From SSF53 sp036170535 (GTDB taxonomy: Bacteria; Spirochaetota; Leptospiria; Leptospirales; Leptonemataceae), in the NCBI GenBank assembly GCA_036170535.1, contig JAVHPJ010000033.1:1-64000 (forward strand): a DNA stretch of 64,000 bases, in the 5' to 3' direction. How positions within the stretch are numbered: the stretch's first letter is position 1; each line of letters begins with the position of its first letter. The translations under genes were made by a program, and so were the position numbers. Below are positions 1 to 6,901 of this stretch, piece by piece. The notes under the pieces were generated by a model. It searched no databases, was not told the DNA's origin, and saw only the letters and a list, made by a program, of their open reading frames with translations.

Positions 1-48
1 GAAGCGCCTGTTCGCTCGGACAAGGATGTTCGTGCGAACAGGCCAGCG

Positions 49-93
49 TTGCGCGGCGCCGCAGCATGGGGCGAGCTTGATGAATAATCCGGG
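49..93 (+). repeat. Dispersed ~45-bp intergenic repeat, copy A
   Basis: This stretch matches three other places in the window (4866-4909, 18987-19012, 36011-36055). The shared core reads GCCGCAGC, then TGG or TGTGG, a GAG-centred block, and AATCCG near the end. It lies before the first gene, in a region (1-243) where I see no coding sequence; the gene upstream is outside the window. All copies have the same orientation. Confidence 0.45.
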
Positions 94-243
94 CCAGTCG
101 GACTTATGTCCCGGCGGCCGTGCGCCGCAGGGCGCGCGCGAATATTTCATCTCTGTGACTTTGCACAGAATTGTCCGTGAATCCGCTCGACGCTGTCGAC
201 CTTGCGCGGAGTGTCGACGGGACGGCGCCGCCGCGCTTGCTTC

Positions 244-1368
244 ATGGACGACGAGGCCTACTTTTCCGAAGACTACCGCACTTCGCGCAAGCGCTTTCGC
301 GACGCGGCGAAACGCGCGGGAGCCAGGCTCGACAAGCTGCACTGGGGCCTGCGCGGCCCGGCTGGCGAAAAACTGAGCATTGACGTCGCCCTTTTGGGCG
401 CAAAAAATCCGGAACGCGTCCTGGTGCACAGCTCAGGCGTACACGGCGTCGAAGGTTTCGCCGGTTCCGCAATTCAACTCAAGGTCCTGGAAAACCCGCC
501 TGACCCCGGTCCGGACGGGGCCATTGCGCTCATCCACTGCGTGAATCCGTACGGCATGGCGCACTTGCGGCGGGTGAACGAGTCCAATGTAGACCTGAAT
601 CGTAATTTCTTGCGTCGCAAGGAATGGCGTCGGGCTGGCGCCCACGAAGGCTATCACATCCTGCATCCGATCCTGAATCCCGGGCGACAGGAACTGATCG
701 ATTTATTCACTCTGCGCCTGCTCTGGAAAACCCTGCGCCATGGCTTTGAATATCTCAAGCAGGCGGGCGGCCAGGGCCAGTATATCTATCCGCACGGTCT
801 CTTTTTCGGCGGGCTGGGCCTGGAAGAAGGTCCGCAACTGTTGATGCGTTGGCTCAAAAAGCGACTCAAGCGCGCGCGTCACGTTTGCGCCATCGACGTT
901 CATACGGGGGCCGGCGATCCCGGCGAAGACTGGTTAATTATTGAACGCAATCGCGGCGGCGGCTTCCACAAACTGTTGGAGCCCCTTTACGGCGCAAAAC
1001 GCATCGATACGCCGGACGGAGAATCCGGACGCGCCTACGTCACCACCGGCGGCCTGGATGCAGGCATTGTACGCGCCGTGCGCGGCATCAAAGGCGCGGT
1101 GGTCGATTTTGTGACCCAGGAGTTCGGCACGGTCGGCGGACGCCAGTTGCTTTCGGCGCTGCGCGAAGAGAACCGTCAATTTCATCAAGGTGCGGATGAC
1201 CCGTCGCATCCAGTTCGTCAGAACCTGAAAAACTGTTTTACTCCGCGCAATGTGAAATGGCGGCGCGCAGCCCTCGCCGGCGGCATGCGCCTGGTGGAAG
1301 AAAGCGCACGCTTTCTCTTTGACGCATCCGGAAAAATGCGCCAGCTCCAGCCGGCGCCGGACGCCTGA
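244..1368 (+). CDS. DUF2817 family zinc carboxypeptidase-like protein
   Basis: A 374-residue protein with the pattern of the DUF2817 branch of M14-like metallopeptidases. Candidate zinc ligands are His67 and Glu70 in HGVEGFAG, and His220 in DVHTGAGD. An N/R-rich substrate loop is present (NESNVDLNRNF). No signal peptide is visible, so it is probably cytoplasmic. I chose the ATG at 244 because the conserved fold begins at MDDEAYF; an in-frame TTG at 202 would add 14 basic residues. Neither start has a clear ribosome binding site. The substrate is unknown; family members are usually described only as predicted peptidases or amidases. It is followed by convergent LEA-type genes on the other strand. 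Confidence 0.8.
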   Translation: MDDEAYFSEDYRTSRKRFRDAAKRAGARLDKLHWGLRGPAGEKLSIDVALLGAKNPERVLVHSSGVHGVEGFAGSAIQLKVLENPPDPGPDGAIALIHCVNPYGMAHLRRVNESNVDLNRNFLRRKEWRRAGAHEGYHILHPILNPGRQELIDLFTLRLLWKTLRHGFEYLKQAGGQGQYIYPHGLFFGGLGLEEGPQLLMRWLKKRLKRARHVCAIDVHTGAGDPGEDWLIIERNRGGGFHKLLEPLYGAKRIDTPDGESGRAYVTTGGLDAGIVRAVRGIKGAVVDFVTQEFGTVGGRQLLSALREENRQFHQGADDPSHPVRQNLKNCFTPRNVKWRRAALAGGMRLVEESARFLFDASGKMRQLQPAPDA

Positions 1369-1401
1369 GGGGCCTGACGGCGAATGGCGCAGCCGCGCCG
1401 A

Positions 1402-1950
1402 TCAGTTTGCTCCCGAAAAGCCTGGCGTAAGCGACGGCCAGCCCGGACCGGAGTCTTCGCTCGAAAGCGGTTCAAATTTGTCCTCAAAACTCAACGGAAT
1501 CTCCAGTTGCTGGCCAAAAATCAGCGGCACAAAGGCCAGACCGTCGATGCGGTACTGCAGCGCGCCGCCCTGCACCAGGGCGCTGAAAAGCTGCGAACCA
1601 AGTTCCGCCAGGGCCGCGCTGAATTCGAAAGTCAGCGAGGCTTTGCCGCCCGGAGGAATCGGCGTGCTGAGCTGATTGGTTCCCGAGCCGACTTTTTTGC
1701 CATTCAGCGAAAGGGAAAAATCAAACTTGTCCAGCAGCGCCTCCGATTCGGTTGGATTAAAAGCCTCCAAAACCGCGCGCAGCTTAATGTTTTCGAGGCC
1801 AAACTCTACCAGATCAATATCAACCAGGGAAAATTTACAGTTCTGGATGTTCCGGCGACGATCCATCTCGCCGCAGGCCACGGTATGAATCGCAACAACG
1901 GCGAGCAAGGCCAGCGCCAGACGACGCGAGGCGAAAGGTTGGAAAAACAT
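1402..1950 (-). CDS. LEA type 2 (WHy-domain) lipoprotein, copy 2
   Basis: A 182-residue protein with a hydrophobic signal segment ending in a lipobox-like HTVAC, so probably a lipoprotein. The body matches the LEA14/WHy beta-sandwich pattern: NIQNCKF, then FNPTESEALLDKFDFSLSLNG, then IPPGG and a final beta-rich segment. It is a close paralogue of the gene just upstream (1962-2483); both share RRNIQNCKF, the IPPGGK turn and YRIDG. Its start lies 11 bases after that gene's stop, behind a good ribosome binding site (GAGGAG, 7 bases spacing) embedded in the end of the upstream gene, which argues for one operon. The C-terminal tail past residue 155 is unique to this copy. LEA-type 2 proteins are usually linked to stress tolerance, but the role here is unknown. 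Confidence 0.8.
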   Translation of the reverse strand: MFFQPFASRRLALALLAVVAIHTVACGEMDRRRNIQNCKFSLVDIDLVEFGLENIKLRAVLEAFNPTESEALLDKFDFSLSLNGKKVGSGTNQLSTPIPPGGKASLTFEFSAALAELGSQLFSALVQGGALQYRIDGLAFVPLIFGQQLEIPLSFEDKFEPLSSEDSGPGWPSLTPGFSGAN

Positions 1951-1961
1951 GTCTGAACTCC

Positions 1962-2483
1962 TCAGCGCGCCTGGTCGCGGCTGTCGATGGAAAAGGGATA
2001 AAAGAATTCCTGGCCTAAAAACAAAGGCGCGTATGCCTTTCCATCAATGCGATAGTTGACCTGACCGTCGCGCCCGAGCGCGCTGACAACCTGCAGTCCG
2101 AGTTCGGCCGGCGTCGTTACAAAATCAACGGTCGCGACCTGCTTGCCGCCCGGCGGAATAGTTTGCTGCACCGCCGTGCTGCCCTCGCCCACGCGTTTGC
2201 CTTCCACGCTCAGGGTGAAGGCAAGGCGGTCGACAATGACTTCATCGGCGCCGGGGTTTTCAATGCTCAGAAAAACGCGCAGAGTGAGACGGGTAAAACT
2301 GAGATCCACAACTTCGAGATTCTGCACCTCGAACTTGCAGTTCTGGATGTTGCGCCGTTTTTCGAGTTGCGCGCAGCTGAAGCCGCTGACTGCGGTCGCC
2401 AGCAAAACGGCCGCCGTAAGGAGTCGGGGAAATGCGGGCGCGCATGACCCGCGGGAATTATTTCGAACCATCGCATAGGGCAT
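1962..2483 (-). CDS. LEA type 2 (WHy-domain) lipoprotein, copy 1
   Basis: First gene of a tandem LEA-type pair. An N-terminal hydrophobic stretch ends in SGFSC, a plausible lipobox. The WHy-like body contains NIQNCKFEVQNLEVVDLSF, SIENPGADEVIVDRL and IPPGGKQVATVDF. ATG codons at 2483 and 2471 both give a sensible signal peptide, and neither has a convincing ribosome binding site, so the start is uncertain by four residues. The pair most likely arose by tandem duplication: the shared motifs occur in the same order at the same spacing. The gene is divergent from the kinase gene at 2713, leaving an AT-rich spacer of about 230 bases that must hold promoters for both. Confidence 0.78.
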   Translation of the reverse strand: MPYAMVRNNSRGSCAPAFPRLLTAAVLLATAVSGFSCAQLEKRRNIQNCKFEVQNLEVVDLSFTRLTLRVFLSIENPGADEVIVDRLAFTLSVEGKRVGEGSTAVQQTIPPGGKQVATVDFVTTPAELGLQVVSALGRDGQVNYRIDGKAYAPLFLGQEFFYPFSIDSRDQAR

Positions 2484-2712
2484 AAGCTTAAACGCCGCAA
2501 GATGGGGCAATTTTCAATCCGTTTTTCTTATACTTTTGATAAATGGCTATATCGCCCGCGACAGACCGGCGGTGGAAGCTCGCGCCGTCAGCAAGGGATA
2601 TTCTCCGCGTTGTTTGCACACAACCCAAGACCTACACAATCGTTATCAAATCTTATTGCCTCGACCTACGCTATTAGAATCTTTGATCCGTATGCGGTGG
2701 CGCGATTTAATC

Positions 2713-4119
2713 ATGGGAGCGGCCACCAAGCAGCTCGCCGCCTGCGAATTACCTGTCGGCAGATCCAATCAGCGAGAACTTAATGTTCCCAAGGAAGCCC
2801 TTGGTTTCCTTAAGCGTTTTGAGGAACAAAGGCTGATCGCCGACGTTATCTGTTTCGGAAATGAGGCGGACCCGAAAAAAGCTGAATATGTGGACGTGTA
2901 TTTGTATGACGCTCGTAAGGGAAAGCGCCCACGCTCCGAATACCGCCTCTACTACAGCACCCGTGTCCATGACATACTGAAGGAATTTCAACCAAGAGTT
3001 GATTGTGTAACATTCCTGCTGGATCGCGATGCGCGATTGAAGTTGGTATTCGTGTCGCACACTTCGCCTATCGTTGCATCATTATTACCCTTATTCCAAT
3101 CCGGTCTTGACAGCCTATTTGAAGTAGCAGAACCGCTGGCACGAGTTTTGGAACTAAGCAGCAAATACCGGATGCATAGTTTCTCGAATCTGCTCCTCGC
3201 ATACGACGAACAACTTGGCTCCAAAACCAAAGGTTGGTACTCGCCGGAGAACTTTCCACATGTGGAATTGCTCGTTAAAACTGGGCGTCCTGACACGCTT
3301 GAGCCACAAGTCGAAAAACTCTGCGCCGAACTTGCTCGCATGGTAAACCTTCCCTGCGCCTCCATCGAACTTCTGGCAGATGGCCAGGCAACTACAGGAA
3401 TTTTGTCGCTTGCGTTCACTCGATTGCACAGAGATCAGCAACCGAAGAACTTACGCAAGAGACGTGGGCAGCGAGAGACGATTTCATTGATACTCGGGAA
3501 CCAGGTATTGAAGCGGACTTATCCAGAATACGATATGGACAAAATGCGCAAGCAGTCGCAACATTCACTCTTGAACATTTTCAGTTCGCTTGAGACGCTA
3601 CTACCAACAGAAGAAGCTTTGAATATACTCGAGTATCTTGTTTTCGACTGCTGGATTGGAAATACGGATCGCCACCACGAAAACTGGGGAATTCTCGAGA
3701 TCAATAAACCCGAAGGTCAGGAATATCGACTGGCGCCGACCTTTGATCATGGGGCAGCGCTTGCTGCAGGGCGGAATACAAAGGGGCGTGCAGACGCACT
3801 AAGAAACCTTCCTCGGTTTTACGCGCAAGGGGCGTCCGCTATTTACGATGATTCTGGAAAAATACTGCGCTTTCCGGAACTTGCCGAAGCTTGTATCCGA
3901 TTTGAACATACCCGTACTGGTCGCGTAGACCACTGTCGGCGGGTCATCGGATCTATACTAACCATTGACGTAGCCGATATTTTAGCTTGCATGGATGCCT
4001 TCCATCCGGGTATTGTAGCAGGGGATGACGTCGGTTTCATATGCGCTTACCTCCGACACTCGGCCGGCCTCCTTGGAGACCGCTTCGAGAAGGCTGTTTC
4101 TGATCTGGAAAGCAGATGA
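2713..4119 (+). CDS. EcoRII-N-like domain fused to HipA-like kinase
   Basis: A 468-residue two-domain protein. Residues 1-140 resemble the N-terminal effector-binding domain of EcoRII (a B3-like DNA-recognition fold): KQLAACELP, an RSNQRELNVPK block, then a beta-rich stretch with SEYRLYYS. Residues 160-450 resemble the HipA/HipT kinase: a nucleotide-lysine-like VELLVKTG, the catalytic loop IGNTDRHHENWG (Asp319, Asn324) and the metal-binding Asp345 in PTFDHG. These align with E. coli HipA GATDGHAKNF and YDIIS. ATG 2713 is preferred because the EcoRII-N pattern starts immediately after it; an in-frame ATG at 2536 would add 59 residues of unlike, AT-rich sequence. The 3' end overlaps the HIRAN gene by up to 95 bases. 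Base composition is visibly less GC-rich than in flanking genes, suggesting transfer. Confidence 0.75.
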   Translation: MGAATKQLAACELPVGRSNQRELNVPKEALGFLKRFEEQRLIADVICFGNEADPKKAEYVDVYLYDARKGKRPRSEYRLYYSTRVHDILKEFQPRVDCVTFLLDRDARLKLVFVSHTSPIVASLLPLFQSGLDSLFEVAEPLARVLELSSKYRMHSFSNLLLAYDEQLGSKTKGWYSPENFPHVELLVKTGRPDTLEPQVEKLCAELARMVNLPCASIELLADGQATTGILSLAFTRLHRDQQPKNLRKRRGQRETISLILGNQVLKRTYPEYDMDKMRKQSQHSLLNIFSSLETLLPTEEALNILEYLVFDCWIGNTDRHHENWGILEINKPEGQEYRLAPTFDHGAALAAGRNTKGRADALRNLPRFYAQGASAIYDDSGKILRFPELAEACIRFEHTRTGRVDHCRRVIGSILTIDVADILACMDAFHPGIVAGDDVGFICAYLRHSAGLLGDRFEKAVSDLESR

Positions 4120-4819
4120 TGATCGTGGGCAGTCACTGCCGGTCGGTTGTCTGCATCTGGAAGGCGATCTCTTTGTCTTCAGATACATTCGCGGAGTGCA
4201 CGCCGCAGAGAAATTTGGCTTCGCGCCGCTCGTTGAATTTCCTGATCTGAAGGGGCGCTATCAATCAGAAACGATCTTTCCGCTTTTTGCAAATCGTCTT
4301 ATGTCGCCGCGACGTGCCGACTATTCGCGCTTGCTGCGGACGCTTCAATTGGATCATGAGGAATCCAAGCTTTTTCAGCTGGAAGTTCTCGGCCGTTCCG
4401 GTGGTCGCAAGGCCACCGACCGGTTTCGAATGTTTCTCGAACCGAAATTCTCGCAAGGTACAGCTTTGCTGCGCTGCTTTGTGGCAGGACAATCCCGGGA
4501 GCAGTTTGCGCATGCTGCGGACAACTGGACTGCCTTGCCGTCCGGAACTGAATTACAGTTGGCACGGGATCCAGAGAATAAATTCAGCAACGCTGCCGTA
4601 CTGGTCCTTCACGCAAACCGACGCCTTGGCTACGTCCCCGAGCACTACGCGCGCGAATTGGTCGCCCCCGGCCTACTCCAGAATCGGGCTGTACAGTGCC
4701 GCCTGCTTCTTGTAAATAATGACACGCCCCCCCAAGACAAAGTGCTTATTGAAATCACGGTGGCGGGCCCGTTTACCCCACGTCCGTATTCCACAGGCGA
4801 CTTCGCTTTTCTTGAATGA
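4025..4819 (+). CDS. HipA-N/HipS-like domain fused to HIRAN domain
   Basis: A 264-residue protein if started at ATG 4025. After a loose leader, residues 22-95 look like the N-terminal subdomain of HipA (the part split off as HipS in HipBST systems): RRLFLIWK, LPVGCLHL, DLFVFRYI, then TIFPLFANRLMSPRR. Residues 150-250 look like a HIRAN domain: ELQLARDPENKFSNAAVLVL followed by RRLGYVPEHYAREL. HIRAN domains in HLTF and Rad5 bind DNA 3' ends. The gene overlaps the upstream kinase gene and shares its lower GC, so the two are probably one transcript. The start is uncertain because the G-rich run at 4020 is too close to the ATG, and an in-frame TTG at 4073 would start nearer the domain. The pairing suggests that this protein modulates or antagonises the kinase, which is inference. 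Confidence 0.65.
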   Translation: MTSVSYALTSDTRPASLETASRRLFLIWKADDDRGQSLPVGCLHLEGDLFVFRYIRGVHAAEKFGFAPLVEFPDLKGRYQSETIFPLFANRLMSPRRADYSRLLRTLQLDHEESKLFQLEVLGRSGGRKATDRFRMFLEPKFSQGTALLRCFVAGQSREQFAHAADNWTALPSGTELQLARDPENKFSNAAVLVLHANRRLGYVPEHYARELVAPGLLQNRAVQCRLLLVNNDTPPQDKVLIEITVAGPFTPRPYSTGDFAFLE

Positions 4820-4865
4820 AAAGCAACAAGCGCCACCGATCGATGCCTCGCTCACTGAACAAATA

Positions 4866-4909
4866 GCGGCGCAGCCGCAGCCTGGCGGGAGCTTCCTGAA
4901 CAATCCGCC
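4866..4909 (+). repeat. Dispersed ~45-bp intergenic repeat, copy B
   Basis: Same element as 49-93: GCGGCGCAGCCGCAGC, TGGCGGGAGCTTCCTGAA, CAATCCGCC. It fills the short space between the convergent 3' ends of the HIRAN gene and ilvB. Confidence 0.5.
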
Positions 4910-6613
4910 CTAGCGTTTCTTGCGTTCGGCTAACAAACGCTGCAGGTCGCGGAACTGCACCATTTCGCGCTGATCTTTGCCGGCCGCCACCATCGGAAAC
5001 ACCTTCTCGGAAGCGGGAATGACAACTTCCAGTATGAAAGGTTCGTCGTCGGCCAGCATAAGATTCAGACCTTCTTCGATTTCGTCCGGCCGCACAATGC
5101 GCTTGCCTTTGATGCCGTACGCTTCGGCCAGTTTCACAAAGTCGGGATTAAACTGCCATTCGGACTCGGCAAAGCGCTCTTCGTAGAACAGTTCCTGCCA
5201 CTGGCGCACCATGCCCAAAAAGTCGTTGTTTAAGAGCAGAATTTTTACGCCCAGATTGTACTGACGAATCGTCGCCAGTTCCTGAATGCACATTTGATAC
5301 GATCCGTCGCCGGTGACGCAGACGACCAGATCGTTCGGCTTAGCAAACTTCGCCCCGATCGCCGCCGGCAATCCGTAGCCCATGGTGCCGAGCCCGCCGC
5401 TGGTCAGCCAGCGATTGGGTTCGTCAAACTGATAGTACTGAGCGGCCCACATCTGATGCTGGCCCACGTCGGTCGAAACTATCGCACGACCGCGCGAAAG
5501 CTCGTAAAAACGTTTGAGCACGCGTTGCGGCTTGATTACCTCTTCGCTCTCTTCGTAGTCGAGGGGAAACTCCTGCTTATACGTTTCGAGACGGTTGACC
5601 CATTCCGAACGGTCTTTGCTTTCCACGAAGGGCGCAAGCGCCTGCAAGACGTCGCGCAGATCGCCGCTCACGTAGTGCTGCACCTTAACGCGTTTGTTAA
5701 TTTCCACCGGATCAATGTCAATGTGCGCGCGCACCGCCTGATTGGCGAAGGCGTCCGCTTTGCCGGCCACGCGATCATCGTAGCGCGCGCCCAGGCTGAT
5801 TAAGAAATCGCATTCAAGAATCGCTTTGTTTGCGGTCGCTGTGCCGTGCATGCCCGGCATGCCCAGCGACAAAATGTGCGTTCCGGGAAAGGCGCCCAGT
5901 CCCATCAGCGTCGTGGTCACCGGGGCCATCGCCTTTTCCGCCAACGTGCGAATCTCGCGCGAGGCATTGGCGTTGATCGCGCCGCCGCCGACGAGAAAAA
6001 GCGGGCGTTCGGCGCGGTTGAGCGCTTCCGCCAATGCGCGCAGATCGCCCTGCACCTCGGCGCGCTTCATAAAGCGCGCGGCGAGTTTCGGCTGGGCGTG
6101 CAGGACTTCGGTCGGCTGCGTTTGCACATCCTTGGGCAGGTCAAATACGACCGGACCGGGGCGACCCGTGCTGCACATGAGCCACGCTTCTTCAAAAAGC
6201 TGGGCGAGATCGTCGGCATTTTTCACCAGAGCATTGTACTTGGTAACGGGGATCGTGATGCCAAAGAAGTCGGCTTCCTGAAAGGCGTCCGAACCGATCG
6301 CGGTGGCCGGCACCTGACCGGACACGACAAATACGGGAATCGAGTCCATCTTGGCGTCGCACAAGCCGGTGACCGTGTTGGTTGCGCCGGGACCGCTGGT
6401 CACAACGACCACGCCGGTCTTGCCGCTGGCGCGCGCGAATCCTTCCGCCATGTGCATGGCGCCCTGCTCGTGGCGCACCAGGATGTGTCGAATTTTTGAA
6501 TGATACAGCTCATCGTAGAAGGGCAGAATTGCGCCGCCGGGATAGCCAAAGACGAGATCCACGCCGTGCGATTGCAGCAGATCCACCAGTAGTTGCGCGC
6601 CTGTCTTTTTCAT
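4910..6613 (-). CDS. ilvB: Acetolactate synthase, large (catalytic) subunit
   Basis: A 567-residue thiamine-diphosphate enzyme that makes 2-acetolactate or 2-aceto-2-hydroxybutyrate, the first common step of branched-chain amino acid synthesis. It has the full three-domain layout. The N-terminal pyrimidine-binding domain carries the catalytic Glu in VRHEQGAMHMAEG; the central FAD-type domain spans roughly residues 190-330; the C-terminal domain carries the diphosphate/Mg motif GDGSYQ with NN about 27 residues on. Length is typical for IlvB. The ATG at 6613 has AGAGG seven bases upstream. No small regulatory subunit (ilvN/ilvH) or other ilv/leu gene is adjacent, so the holoenzyme partner must be encoded elsewhere. 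The 288 bases upstream (6614-6901) contain no gene and no leader peptide that I can support. Confidence 0.95.
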   Translation of the reverse strand: MKKTGAQLLVDLLQSHGVDLVFGYPGGAILPFYDELYHSKIRHILVRHEQGAMHMAEGFARASGKTGVVVVTSGPGATNTVTGLCDAKMDSIPVFVVSGQVPATAIGSDAFQEADFFGITIPVTKYNALVKNADDLAQLFEEAWLMCSTGRPGPVVFDLPKDVQTQPTEVLHAQPKLAARFMKRAEVQGDLRALAEALNRAERPLFLVGGGAINANASREIRTLAEKAMAPVTTTLMGLGAFPGTHILSLGMPGMHGTATANKAILECDFLISLGARYDDRVAGKADAFANQAVRAHIDIDPVEINKRVKVQHYVSGDLRDVLQALAPFVESKDRSEWVNRLETYKQEFPLDYEESEEVIKPQRVLKRFYELSRGRAIVSTDVGQHQMWAAQYYQFDEPNRWLTSGGLGTMGYGLPAAIGAKFAKPNDLVVCVTGDGSYQMCIQELATIRQYNLGVKILLLNNDFLGMVRQWQELFYEERFAESEWQFNPDFVKLAEAYGIKGKRIVRPDEIEEGLNLMLADDEPFILEVVIPASEKVFPMVAAGKDQREMVQFRDLQRLLAERKKR

Positions 6614-6901
6614 CGATTACGCCTCTTGCTTGTTCCCGCGATCCCGACCGGGCCGCCCGCGCGAGTCGCTGCGTCAGCCTGCCGTTCGCCCGCGCCGCCT
6701 GCGCGACCGGATCGAGTCAAGGTCGACAAAAAGCGCCTGTACGCAAAGGAAAAACGCGCAACCCATCGTCCAAAAAGGCCGTGCTCTGCGTCCCGCCCGC
6801 ATTCCGAAGGCTCGGCGGCGGAGCGCACGGCTTCGAATTGACGCCCCGGTCCCCGCCCGGCCAACGTCGACATGACTGGCCCGACGGGGCGAGCTCTCGC
6901 C

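Noticed and set aside
49..93. Integron attC site
   Set aside because: The repeat lacks the attC core (GTTRRRY) and a matching inverse core, and no integrase or cassette array is seen.
6614..6901. Attenuator or leader peptide before ilvB
   Set aside because: The region upstream of ilvB has no short frame rich in Leu, Ile or Val codons with a following hairpin pair.
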